64,000 nucleotides of DNA from Eriocheir sinensis. Lineage: Eukaryota; Arthropoda; Malacostraca; Decapoda; Varunidae. The DNA is taken from positions 354,638 to 418,637 of the forward strand of contig NC_066544.1 of the NCBI RefSeq assembly GCF_024679095.1, read 5' to 3'. The position numbers were made by a program, and so were the translations under genes. The notes beneath the pieces are model-generated. The model was not told where the DNA came from. It saw only the letters and a program-made list of their open reading frames with translations, and did not search any database. This document shows positions 30,880 through 40,888 of the stretch, one piece after another (position 1 is the stretch's first letter; every line of letters starts with the position of its first letter).

Positions 30880-30919
30880 AGTGTGGGAGAGTCGTTTTCG
30901 AAAACGACTCTCCCACACT
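30880..30919. repeat. Perfect 40-bp palindrome
   Basis: Twenty bases starting AGTGTGGGAGAGTCG are followed immediately by their exact reverse complement, centred on TTTCGAAA. It lies within the RTE-like LINE at a point where other copies have simple coding sequence. Confidence 0.95.
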
Positions 30920-31356
30920 TAACAGCACTCTCAGTCCCAGATTAAAAGTCAGTCACCAGAATCACACAGATCCGCAGAATGTCCCAAAGTGCATCACGAT
31001 GCACGGAATCAAATGCCTTCTGAGATCGACACAGGTTGCGAGTAGCCCCTGATGAAGTTTAAGACGGCGTTTCACAAGGACACGAAGTGCTAGGATTCGG
31101 TAACTTGTTGACTTTCCGGGCGTGTCCCGTTAATGATCAGGTCCCTGTAAGTTTGGCAGAACAAATCGAATTTGCATCAGCAGTACATGAGCGAGCATTT
31201 TGAGTGGCACACTGGCTAATAAAATGACACGGTAATTATTGCTGTCCTGTCAGTCCCTTTTATTTTCCTTAATAGCGACAACCAACCCTCTTTTGCAGTC
31301 AGAAGGAATGGCAGTGGACCGTCACATGACAGACAGCAACCCATGGATCATGGCTT

Positions 31357-31851
31357 TGTAGCGGCAGCCTAGGCCGCTACTATGAAAACCAAACATTGCT
31401 GTCTGTGTGTTTTCTAGGCAGGAAACGTAATAGCTGGTATTACGCCGTATGGGTCCGCTAAGGCCGCCTGTATTGGTTAAAAGGGTTAAAAGAAACAACT
31501 TCTAACTTGGTGGTGACTCCGTTGACGGACAAATTTATTTTCGAGAATATACATGTTTTTGAGAACGGCGAATTAGTATGTACAGAAGTTGATGTACAAT
31601 ATTATTTACAATTATGCTATACAGGTGTTTTTATACATATTAGTAACTTTGCTATAATTTTAGCAATGACTAAGTATACGTACATATGTGATGTAGTGAC
31701 TTGATATGATGAGATAAGGAGAATGAGAAATGGTGTGTGTGGACATGAAGGCAGACTGAAGAAAAAGGTTCAGAAAGAGAAAACGGAGAGTTGAACGGTA
31801 GACTGAAGAATTGAAGGTAGAGTGAACGAGAAGATTTAGAGGGTCACTACA
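31357..31851. repeat. Solo LTR in the RTE-like LINE
   Basis: It begins TGTAGCGGC and ends TCACTACA, so it has TG...CA ends and a 5-bp terminal inverted repeat. It is flanked by GCTT at 31353-31356 and 31852-31855. Removing it rejoins the flanking LINE coding sequence in register. A hairpin GTAGCGGC/GCCGCTAC lies at its left end. Orientation and parent family are unknown; it is unrelated to the element A and B LTRs. Confidence 0.8.
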
Positions 31852-32424
31852 GCTTCACCTCCGGCTTTTAGCATCTCCGGACTGATATTTCTGATCCCAG
31901 ATGCATTTCCACTCTTCAGCTTCCTTAGTTTCTCCCACATCTGCAAGAGAGGGATGAATTTCGTTTATTGGTATATCAACAGACGCAACCTGCAAACCAT
32001 CCATAGGGAGCTGCAAGCTTGAAGGCTCTGCTGTGTACAGCTGCCAAAAGTACTTGGCACAAGAAGCCTGGAACTCATCAGTATCTAATAATGTACGGCC
32101 ATTTGACGTTCGGAAGTACTCGTCTCATGAAATGTGGATATATTGGTAAGCTTTTACAGATCTCGAAAAGTAGGTCTACGGTCGTTTGAACTGATATACT
32201 CTGCGAGACCTATGACATACCTTTCAGCCTGGCCGCACAGCTCTTCTCCATATTCGCCAGTATCTCTAAATAGTCAACTCCACTCCTAAACCTTAAACGT
32301 TCTCCAGTGCACTCCTCGGCAGCAGTGAGAGTTTCAAATTGAAAGTTATCTCACAACTCCACATGGTCCTCCAAAGTACCAAGCACCTTAAACAGATTTG
32401 AGACCGTCAGTGTATACTCTGAGC

Positions 32425-32826
32425 CAGGGATGGAGTGAATAGAAGAGTTGTGCATTCGAATGTATTCATGAATACATTCTTGATTACTTTTCATTGAAAA
32501 ATACCTTCTTGACGTAACTAGGTATATCACTCTTCTAAAGCTGTGAAACGGTAAAATAAACTCATGAATATGTACTTTACACGGCCATTATACGTCCGCC
32601 CAAGAGGCTAGAGTTTTAAGGAACTACGGCTGTCATTTCCGATAACAAATTTTGAATTATTTGTCAGGTTACTCATAGAGTACGTATACTTTTCCCTTCT
32701 ATTCGAATACGAATAAGGATACTTTGATATCTGTCAATAATTATTCGAATACTAAAACGAATACATCCAAGTGCGGTATTCGAATGTATTCGAATACGAA
32801 TACCGAATATGAATACTCCATTCCCG
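32425..32826. mobile_element. Small hAT-type MITE
   Basis: It starts CAGGGATGGAGT and ends ACTCCATTCCCG, terminal inverted repeats with two mismatches. It is flanked by CTCTGAGC (32417-32424) and TTCTGAGC (32827-32834), an 8-bp duplication with one change. The interior is rich in GAATAC and ATTCG repeats on both strands. At 402 bp it cannot encode a transposase. Confidence 0.82.
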
Positions 32827-33330
32827 TTCTGAGCAAACGTCCGATCCCTTAATATCTTATGATTACACCCCTGAGGATTGCATTTCGAGATTTTCTTGAA
32901 CCTGATGCATATCCTCAGTTCTACAACAACAAGTCTGTAGTTGGTCGAAAAGAACTCATCACTCCGGAAAATATTACAAATCTGAGGGATCCCCCAACGA
33001 GTACTATGGATCTCCTTTGCCACACCACCAGCATTGGTGTACCATATCAAGTATACCATAGCATCTGTGGCACTAGTTATATTGAAATCACCAAAGACAA
33101 TGATTGTGTCACGTGGGGGGCATTAGTTGATTGCAGAGTCCAGCTTGGTACAGCATATATCTTTTTTCCCATATTCACACTTCTCTGTATACAACAATAT
33201 GATATGAAGCCATGGGGAAGAACACATAACTTGTACCCAACTTTCTCTGTGCACGTAGCTGCATTGGAGTCGCTCAAGACAATGAGTGTGTCGTGTGGGG
33301 GGCAGTTGCCAATAATATTTATAAAGTTGG

Positions 33331-33642
33331 GCTTTTTTTTTAAGGTGCCCCATTTTTAGGGTGCCCATTCGACGATCCCTCCATCAAGCTTGGCAAAAAC
33401 TGCGCTAAGTCGTCATTTTTTGTATGAGGCCATGTAAAAAAAAGTAGATCACCCACCCCTCTTATATCTTACATTTACCGAGTTAAAAAAAGAAAAAAAA
33501 GTATGCAAGATATTAAAAAAAAATATCACAAAGTAAACCTAAAAACGAAAACGAAGACATATGCAATTGATACAAAAATAATACAAAAAAAAAATGTCAA
33601 GCCACGGAACAATCTGTCACCCCTTTACCTAGCTGCCTTTTT

Positions 33643-33692
<50 letters not shown>

Positions 33693-33846
33693 CCACCCGC
33701 CCTCCCTCCCTCCCCCCACAAGACCCACAAGACACCACAATATTCTCGTCCCAGTCAGAGCTCGCACGGACAGATACTGGCTTAGCACAATACCGGCACT
33801 TGTAAAGGCCATAAATACGTCCATGATCACATGACCCCTCCACCCC

Positions 33847-33878
<32 letters not shown>

Positions 33879-33905
33879 AACCACCCTTCCTCACTTCCCC
33901 TATTT
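33331..33905. repeat. A-rich DNA with two (CA)n runs
   Basis: AC runs lie at 33645-33690 and 33848-33877, separated by C-rich sequence. An A-rich stretch precedes them (33480-33600). No gene is recognised. Confidence 0.85.
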
Positions 33906-34250
33906 TTTTTTATTTATTTATTTTTTTTTTTTTACGTCGCGGTGGGGCCTGATGGTCGGCCCAAGGCTTCTTCCCGGTGGGTCTTGATGGTCGGCCCAGC
34001 CCGTTCTGGCGTAGGCGAGTGTTTATAGTGGCGCCATCTTGCATTGGCTCATGCTGCCCTCCCGGAGCTCATCTTTAATCCTAGAATCTAGAGTCCGGGT
34101 TGATAGGTGGTCTTCTGGACAGCATGTGGGTAGTTTTAAGCCACTCGGCGGCGGCTGAAAAATCCCAGCTTGGTGGCACCGGGCGGGGATTGAACTCGCG
34201 TCCTCCTGAACGCGGTGGTGTTGCTCTGTCGATTCAGCCACCGCCTCCCC
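33906..34250 (-). mobile_element. tRNA-derived SINE, family 1 (copy G)
   Basis: It has a T-rich stretch 33906-33934 (A tail), the shared body, and the GGGGAGGCGGTGGCTGAAT-type head ending at 34250. It ends 25 bases from the 5' LTR of element B. Confidence 0.9.
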
Positions 34251-34274
34251 TAACTCATCCCCATTACTCATCAC

Positions 34275-35957
34275 TGTCATGATTTCATTGTTCAAGGAAT
34301 AGCCCGTGGAAAAATACCGCGGGAGTCCCCGCCATTTTGATTGAGAGAGCGGGAAGTAGTCACAGATCAGGCGGGAAAACCAGGCAGGCGGGAAACAGGA
34401 CCTTATTCAAATCATTTCGTTATTACTGCCAAAGCTGAGCTATGTGTGGGATGCATGACCCACAAATACCTAGTGCATGTGTTAGGTTATTAATAAATAA
34501 CAATAGTTATTTATTATATATTAGTGTAAGTGTTACACAGAAAGCGATATGTCAGTATGGCGAGAGCTGGCATCTTGACCGCGGCCGGGGCGCGGAGCAT
34601 TGTGGGTCCCGCCACCATCTTCCAGCCATCTCCCGCCCAGACTTCACCGCGAGCAGACGTCCCTCACCAGCCTCCCGTACCACGTGTCCATCGTGGTGGT
34701 TTTCCTGTCTTTGTAGTATCCACAAGTCCAGAGTGATTGTGTGCTGCAAGGCGAGGGAAGCCGTTGGAAGGTAAGGAGGGCACGGCGTGTTGCAGAGAGG
34801 AACGAGAGAGGACTGAAGAAGTGTAGTGCGGCGACGGCCTGATGAACGAGCCTCCCATAACCCACTTAGCCAGTGGGGTACCTCTTTGGCCGACTCAGTA
34901 AGGAGTGGCTCTCCCGTCAGGCTGGTCGCGGGTTCAATCCCAGGCAGCCGGGGAATACCCTCTCCTTGTTGTGATTAATTTTTCGTGTGTTTCGATACAC
35001 GCAGAGGACGTGTGGGACCGAGAGAGTAATAGAGAAAAGAGAATAGAAAATCTCGTCATTAAACTGGTGGCATAGAGGTGGGCATCCTATCCTGCGGTTC
35101 TGTTGAGTGGGGTACCTCTTTGGCCGACTCGGTAAGGAGTGGCTCTCCCGTCACGCTGGTCGCGGGTTCAATCCCAGGCAGCCGGGGAATACCCTCTCCT
35201 TGTTGTGATTAATTTCTAGTGTGTTTCGATACACGCAAAGGACGTGTGGGACCGAGAGAGTAATAGAAAAAAGAGAACAGAAAATCTCGTCATTAAACTG
35301 GTGGCATAGCGGTGGGCATCCTATCCTGCGGGTAACAGGTAGGATGGCCCATGTAGTGCGGCGACGGCCTGATGAACGAGCCTCCCATAACCTACTTAGC
35401 CAGTGGGGTACCTCTTTGGCCGACTCGGTAAGGAGTGGCTCTCCCGTCACGCTGGTCGCGGGTTCAATCCCAGGCAGCCGGGGAATACCCTCTCCTTGTT
35501 GTGATTAATTTCTCGTGTGTTTCGATACACGCAGAGGACGTGTGGGACCGAGAGAGTAATAGAAAAAAGAGAATAGAAAATCTCGTCATTAAAGAAGGAC
35601 TCCAGGGCTCCAGACCACGAGGTAGATAAGGTGTGGCTTGGCTTCTGCCACCTACAGTTAAGTATTCTATTTGCCTAGGATGTTTTAAGGTAGATAGCTA
35701 GGTTGCTGTGTGCCTGGTATTAATTAATTATTTCTTAATTTCCAGCGAGTTTCTTTGTTGCTTACATAAACTTAAGAGCAGGTTCCCCTGGCCTTTGCTT
35801 AACCTATGAGAGATGTGACTGGTCAAAAGTAAATATAATAAGTGACTAGGAAGGGCTGTGAGTCTGATAACTCAATTTTCAGATATTTTATTTTTTATTT
35901 TTTATTGCTGAGAATTTACGGGATTTTTGGAAGTCCAGACCTTTCAAGAACCCCACA
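34275..35957 (+). repeat. 5' LTR of element B, expanded by SINE array
   Basis: It equals the 910-bp 3' LTR plus about 775 bp of inserted SINE-like DNA at 34822-35597. Outside the insertion the two LTRs are very similar, except for a replaced stretch near 34505-34530 versus 39905-39930. Confidence 0.93.
34822..35597 (+). mobile_element. Three tandem tRNA-derived SINE bodies inserted in the 5' LTR
   Basis: A 190-bp unit (TGGGGTACCTCTTTGGCC ... CGTCATTAAA) occurs at 34874-35063, 35108-35297 and 35404-35593. Each contains an A-box-like TGGCCGACTCGGTAAGG and a B-box GGTTCAATCCC. Linkers of 44 and 106 bp carry shared sequence, and the segment starting TGTAGTGCGGCGACGG precedes units 1 and 3. AAGAAG flanks the whole block (34816-34821, 35592-35597), and the 3' LTR keeps the empty site. 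The head is tRNA-like but differs from families 1 and 2. Confidence 0.88.
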
Positions 35958-35962
35958 TAAAA

Positions 35963-35978
35963 TGGCGCCCGAACAGGG
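35963..35978 (+). promoter_or_regulatory. Primer binding site, tRNA-Lys type
   Basis: TGGCGCCCGAACAGGG begins five bases after the 5' LTR. It matches the first 16 positions of the known tRNA-Lys (UUU) primer binding site used by lentiviruses, so a lysine tRNA is the likely primer. Confidence 0.9.
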
Positions 35979-36039
35979 CCTGACCTCACACTCCATAGGA
36001 AAGTATTGGCTGTTAGGCTCGAAGTATTTATCTCGCAAG

Positions 36040-37092
36040 ATGTCTGTATCACAGTGGAAAATGGAAGCGGAAGAGTTAGGGTACAATGCTAAAGAAGCCA
36101 GAAAATATATAATCAAAGAGCATGAGAAAGCGTGAGAAAGAGAAAAGGATCAATACCAGCTAGAATTACGGAAACTAGAAGTTGAGAGAGAGAGAGAAAA
36201 GGAGGCCCATGCAATAAAAATGGCCGAGCTAGCGGCAAATAATGGGAATGGTAGTAACTCTCAGAATAATAAAGTAGTTTCTCCAAAGCTAAAGCTTAAT
36301 CATTTCAAAGATGGTGACAAGATAGAAATATTTATAGCGCGTTTTGAGGAAGCCGCTAACTTAATGCAGTATGATGAGGTCACCAAACGTGTGCAATTCA
36401 TGAGTCTTTTTGAAGGTAAAGCTTTGGAGGTGATTCATAGATTGGATGATAATTCTCGTGAGTATAAAGATATGAAGGAGGCATTATTGGCAGCTTATGG
36501 AATGTCCATTGATGATTTTAAGTATCAGTTCTCCTCTGCCTCCATAAATGACGATGAGACAGCAATTCAATTTGCTGCTCGCCCCAAGGGGTACTTAGAT
36601 TAATGGCTCAAGAAAGACGGTGCTGAGGAGACAGTTGAAGGTGTGAAGGACCTAATATTGCGTGCGCAGTACGAAAAATCCTGTCCAGATGAATTAGTCA
36701 CGAGGCTCAAAATAGACAAGGTGAGAAAATTGGAAGTTATGAAGGAAATGGCTAATTCCTATTTTGAGGCCTGCGGTAGGACGAAAAGGTCTGTAGTCAA
36801 AAGCAATAACATGCCGACTGAAGTCCCTAGAAAGATTGGTTCAGGCGTCGCCACCCACCATGGTGCGATCAGCCGCCCGTGGCCCTCAGCCAAAAGTAAC
36901 CAACATTATGCACCGCGTCCGAAGACTGGAAGTTATGGGTCGCGACCGTATCAGGGTAATAAGTGGCACAAAAATGCTGCAGTAAGACAAGAAAGTGCTA
37001 CGCAGCATGGTAATTATGGTAGAAATCAGGGTTCGCCACCACCTGTGCCGTCCGTGAACGACCAGTCTCGCGATGAGGCGCAGAATCCATGA
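36040..37092 (+). pseudogene. gag: Gag of element B, two premature stops
   Basis: The ATG at 36040 opens a single frame of about 350 codons broken by TGA at 36133-36135 and TAA at 36601-36603. It has a charged coiled-coil-like N-terminal part rich in Glu/Lys/Arg, a capsid-like core (F-I-A-R-F-E-E-A-A near 36330, then L-L-A-A-Y-G) and a basic, Gly/Asn-rich C-terminal tail without a zinc knuckle. It ends at TGA 37090-37092; the protease frame continues in the same register after two stops. Confidence 0.85.
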
Positions 37093-37131
37093 CTAGTGGC
37101 CGGAACCGCCACAAATCAGTAAGATGAGCGG

Positions 37132-38610
37132 TTGAATTTGAGTAAAGGTTGGGTAGGAGACCGAGAGGTTACGGTGAAGAGGGATAGTGGTTCTACCATT
37201 TGTACACTGAGGCACAGCTTAGCTAGGAGCCATGAATTCACAGGCAAACGTAGAAAAATATGGCTGTTGAATAGCGCGCCAGTGATAGCTCCTGAAGTCA
37301 AGATAAAAGTCAAGTCACCCTATTACACAGACTGGATCATGGCGGTGCCACTCGAACCACCGCTCTATGATTTAGTGATTGGCAACATTCCCGGAGCTAC
37401 TAACGGGGTAGGTAAAAATGCCGTCATTCAAACACCTAACGCGGTGTTGGATCCAGAGGATTTTGGAGAAAGGGAAAGGGTACAAGGAGAAGGTGAGCCT
37501 CAGATTAGTGCAGCAGTAGTGACCCGAGCAGCTGCTAAGCGTAAGAGTACTGTTAGGCCTCTCATGGTTACATCTCTTGGAGATCTAACTAACAGCGAGG
37601 ACGTAAGGAAGGAGGTGGAGAGAGACGACACCCTGCACGGCGTACGCAAACGTTTTCAGGAGAACAGTATCATTCAGTTGAACGACAACCGCGTCAGTTT
37701 TATCAAGCAGCGTGGCTTGATTTATAGGCAGATTATCTCTCCCTCGGGTAAAAAGAAATTGCAGTTAGTTGTGCCTACGAGATACAGAGAGGCTGTTCTC
37801 AAGTTAGGTCACAGTACTACTCTAGGCGGTCACATGGGAAGAACCAAGACACTCGCTCGCGTACAAGCACATTTTTATTGGCCAGGGATAGGTCAGGAGG
37901 TAGCTAGATTCGTGAGGTCGTGCGATGTGTGTCAAAAGACTATAGATAGGGGTAGGGTAAAGCCTGCTCCCTTACAGCCACTGCCCATTATTGACTCTCC
38001 CTTTGAAAGAGTAGCGGTACATTTGGTGAGACCAATCGAGCCCCGAGCCAGCGATGGCTCCCGGTATATTCTTACGCTTGTAGATTTTGCCACGCGTTGG
38101 GCAGAAGCAGTGCCGCTGAAGAATATTGAAACGCAAACTGTGGCTGAAGCTCTCATGACTAGATTTTGCCTAGTAGGTATACCCAGACAAATACTGAGTG
38201 ATCGAGGCACTCAATTCACCTCAGGGATGATGGAGGAAGTAGTACGTCTGCTAGCGTGCAAAGGGTTACTTACCACGCCCTACCATCCCATGGGGAATGG
38301 ACTGTGTGAACGTTTTAACGGCACACTTAAGAAAATGCTTAAACGCATGGCTGCCGAACAACCCAAGGAATGGCCTAGGTACCTGGCTCCTTTGTTGTTC
38401 GCGTACAGAGAAGCGCCACAGAGCTCCACCAGGTTCTCCCCGTTTGAGCTAATGTATGGTAGGTCGGTTAGAGGTCCGCTTCAGTTACTGAGAGAGCTGT
38501 GGGATGACAATGTACCGGACCAGGAGGTCAAGACCACATACCAGTACGTGTTAGATTTAGGTGACAGACTGAGAGAGACCTGTAACATTCTAAGGAGGAG
38601 TTACTCATAG
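37132..38610 (+). CDS. Protease fused to integrase of element B
   Basis: This is a 492-codon frame. Protease lies at about residues 1-90, with V-K-R-D-S-G-S-T near 16-23 as the active-site block (D-S-G in place of D-T-G) and L-V-I-G-N-I-P near 82. After a linker with V-V-T-R-A-A-A-K the integrase zinc finger appears (H-S-T-T-L-G-G-H, C-D-V-C), then the core: D in L-S-D-R-G-T-Q-F and E in G-L-C-E-R-F-N-G are present, but the first catalytic aspartate, expected in V-A-V-D-L, is histidine (V-A-V-H-L). No reverse transcriptase lies between protease and integrase. A frameshift near 38590 separates it from the C-terminal GPY/F region. Confidence 0.9.
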   Translation: MNLSKGWVGDREVTVKRDSGSTICTLRHSLARSHEFTGKRRKIWLLNSAPVIAPEVKIKVKSPYYTDWIMAVPLEPPLYDLVIGNIPGATNGVGKNAVIQTPNAVLDPEDFGERERVQGEGEPQISAAVVTRAAAKRKSTVRPLMVTSLGDLTNSEDVRKEVERDDTLHGVRKRFQENSIIQLNDNRVSFIKQRGLIYRQIISPSGKKKLQLVVPTRYREAVLKLGHSTTLGGHMGRTKTLARVQAHFYWPGIGQEVARFVRSCDVCQKTIDRGRVKPAPLQPLPIIDSPFERVAVHLVRPIEPRASDGSRYILTLVDFATRWAEAVPLKNIETQTVAEALMTRFCLVGIPRQILSDRGTQFTSGMMEEVVRLLACKGLLTTPYHPMGNGLCERFNGTLKKMLKRMAAEQPKEWPRYLAPLLFAYREAPQSSTRFSPFELMYGRSVRGPLQLLRELWDDNVPDQEVKTTYQYVLDLGDRLRETCNILRRSYS

Positions 38611-39093
38611 CAAAACAAGTACAGAAAAGTTACTACGACAGGAAGGCAAAGTTGCGTAAGCTCAGTGTAGGAGAACAGTGCCTAGTTTTGCTTCCCACAG
38701 CGAGCAACAAGCTGTTAGCTCAGTGGAAGGGACCTTACGAGGTTCAGGAGAAGGTTAATGACCTTAATTATATTCTCCTGGTTGACGGATACCCAAAACG
38801 GTCCCATATCAACATGTTGAAACAATAGATGTAGTCGCAGGTTGCTTGCGAGAAAGTGAGTATGATGATGAGAAGGTGAGGTGTCGAGTTAGTTAACGCT
38901 CACTATTCTCAACCTCAGACCGTAGATGCGGGAGCTGCAGTAGTAATACAGGATGATGAGAACGGCGAGGCTCCCCTCACTGTCTTCTCTAGACAGACAG
39001 AGTCAGTGCATGACGTGACGCTGGGAGGAAAGTTAACCCCAGAGGAGAGGGAACAATTAGCATCGTTGCTAGAGCGTCTGGTAGCAGTGTAAG
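38590..39093 (+). pseudogene. Integrase C-terminus and pre-RT linker of element B
   Basis: After a one-base shift the frame reads through Y-Y-D-R-K-A-K-L, Q-W-K-G-P-Y-E-V (GPY/F module) and H-I-N-M-L-K-Q, stopping at TAG 38826-38828. A further open stretch from about 38897 to TAA near 39091 contains A-P-L-T-V-F-S-R-Q-T-E-S and L-T-P-E-E-R-E-Q-L-A-S-L-L, which in related elements directly precedes RT. RT itself is absent. Confidence 0.75.
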
Positions 39094-39660
39094 ATGATCA
39101 AGGTGGACAGGTTAGGTGGCTCGGAGACTTTATATTCGGATCTTGGGACCTTAAGATTTAGCTGAGTCGAGGAACCAAGTGACGAAAGTGTGCAGATTAG
39201 GTGGCTTTCGAGGATGGTTGAGGGAGAGTTTGCGGCATGCTTAAAATTTAAGTTGCATGGTATGGTGCATGGTGTGATAATGTAAGAAAAATTTTACACC
39301 TACCTACAGCTACTCCACATCTGTCCCACCTACACTATGTATACATACATAACACCACTTACATATTGTGAATAAATGTGGCGAAGTTCGCCAAGCCTGC
39401 TCTAAAAGGTACTAGCGCCTCGCTATGGAGTTTTCCCTCTAGTTTGAGTAGTAACGTAAATGTTGAGGTTTTTCACTCACAGGCGAACCGTCAATTACCT
39501 GAGCAGAGGTTAACTGACATACACCACAGTATGAGAGATTGTGTGAAAAAGTGAGAAAGTACTGTCAGGAACATGCTAATCTGTAGGTGCAGGTGTAGGG
39601 TACCAGTGTTGGCAGCTTATCACGTTAAAAAAAAATGTTCTCTGAAGACAAAAGTTTTCT
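39094..39660 (+). other. 3' internal region of element B, no coding sequence
   Basis: This is the remnant between the RT-proximal linker and the polypurine tract. It has no RT, RNase H or env similarity. A deletion junction probably lies near 39095. Confidence 0.6.
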
Positions 39661-39676
39661 TAAAGGGGGGGCGAAA
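39661..39676 (+). promoter_or_regulatory. Polypurine tract of element B
   Basis: TAAAGGGGGGGCGAAA lies immediately before the 3' LTR, the expected primer for plus-strand DNA synthesis. Confidence 0.88.
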
Positions 39677-40586
39677 TGTCATGATTTCATTGTTCAAGGA
39701 ATAGCCCGTGGAAAAATACCGCGGGAGTCCCCGCCATTTTGATTGAGAGAGCGGGAAGTAGTCACATATCAGGCGGGAAAACCAGGCAGGCGGGAAACAG
39801 GACCTTATTCAAATCATTTCGTTATTACTGCCAAAGCTGAGCTATGTGTGGGATGCATGACCCACTAATACCTAGTGCATGTGTTAGGTTATTAATAAAT
39901 AACAATCCATAGCCGTAGGGCGTTTAGTGTAAGTGTTACACAGAAAACGAGATGTCAGTATGGCGAGAGCTGGCATCTTGACCGTGGCCGCGGGGGGCGG
40001 AGCATTGTGGGTCCCGCCGCCTTCTTCCAGCCATCTCCCGCCCAGACTTCACCGCGAGCAGACGTCCATCACCAGCCTCCCGTACCACGTGTCCATCGTG
40101 GTGGTTTTCCTGTCTTTGTAGTATCCACAAGTCCAGAGTGATTGTGTGCTGCAAGGCAAGGGAAGCCATTGGAAGGTAAGGAGGGCACGGCGTGTTGCAG
40201 AGAGGAACGAGAGAGGACTGAAGAAGGACTCCAGGGCTCCAGACCACGAGGTAGATAAGGTGTGGCTTGGCTTCTCCCACCTACAGTTAAATAATCTATT
40301 TGCCTAGGATGTTTTAAGATAAATAGCTAGGTTGCTGTGTGCCTGGTATTAATTAATTATTTCTTGATTTCCAGCGAGTTTCTTTGTTGCTTAAATAAAC
40401 TTAAGAGCAGTTTTCTGTGGCCTTTGCTTAACCTATGAGATATATGACTGGTCAGAAGTAAATATAATAAGTGACTAGGAGGGGATGTGAGTCTGATAAC
40501 TCAATTTTCAGATATTTTGTTTTATATTTTTTATTGCTGAGAATTTACGGTATTTTCGGAAGTCCAGACCTTTCAAGAACCCCACA
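39677..40586 (+). repeat. 3' LTR of element B
   Basis: 910 bp, starting TGTCATGATT and ending CCCACA. It preserves the uninterrupted sequence at the site where the SINE array sits in the 5' LTR (near 40223-40230). Confidence 0.94.
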
Positions 40587-40591
40587 ATCAC

Positions 40592-40651
40592 ATATATCTC
40601 TTTGTACTTTGTGTATTTCCAGCCTTATGGCTGCCAACAAATGAATAAACC

Positions 40652-40682
<31 letters not shown>

Positions 40683-40696
40683 GTTGTTGTTGTTGT

Positions 40697-40740
<44 letters not shown>
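40592..40740 (+). mobile_element. LINE (family K) 3' tail with (ATT)n(GTT)n(AC)n
   Basis: TTTCCAGCCTTATGGCTGCC and AATAAACCATTT followed by ATT repeats (40654-40680) resemble the tail of the LINE at 25560-25605. GTT (40681-40697) and AC (40701-40740) repeats extend it. Element B is inserted just upstream. Confidence 0.65.
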
Positions 40741-40741
<1 letters not shown>

Positions 40742-40855
40742 GCTCCGACATCTCAGTCGGTTAAAGTGGTTACTGTTCCCCTTTCAGCAGGGGAGATGGG
40801 ATGCAGTGGCCAGAGATCGACTAATGATACTTAGTCTAATCGGGAGGGCATTTGT

Positions 40856-40858
<3 letters not shown>

Positions 40859-40888
<30 letters not shown>

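Larger units (their letters stand above)
29950..33330 (-). mobile_element. RTE-like LINE, near full length but decayed (R1)
   Basis: Read on the minus strand: endonuclease with S-D-S-N-A-A-T-C-T-E-K-V-G-Y (33277) and a T-N-Y-R-L-V-V-V-E-L block (family D-H-R-L-V-V); linker around 32440-31850 with Q-L-Y; RT with R-G-L-V-V near 31290, T-P-G-K-S-T, F-A-A-D-A-V-L-L at 30761 in place of F-A-D-D, and G-G-L-L-Y; and a C-terminal block near 30140-29970. It is interrupted by a solo LTR (31357-31851) and a hAT MITE (32425-32826), and by many stops. Confidence 0.8.
34275..40586 (+). mobile_element. LTR retrotransposon with protease-integrase order and no RT (element B)
   Basis: LTRs starting TGTCATGATT and ending CCCACA are flanked by an exact 5-bp duplication ATCAC (34270-34274 and 40587-40591). 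A primer binding site follows the 5' LTR and a polypurine tract precedes the 3' LTR. The interior holds gag, then protease fused to integrase. A pre-RT linker follows, then about 580 bases without RT or RNase H before the 3' LTR. The order fits Gypsy-type elements of the Gmr1-like group, which carry integrase upstream of RT, and this copy seems to have lost RT/RNase H. It is non-autonomous. Confidence 0.93.

Noticed and set aside
34874..35593. Three regularly spaced 190-bp repeats considered as a CRISPR-like or satellite array
   Set aside because: The units are far too long, contain tRNA-type A and B boxes, end like SINEs and lie in an LTR with the empty site preserved in its partner.
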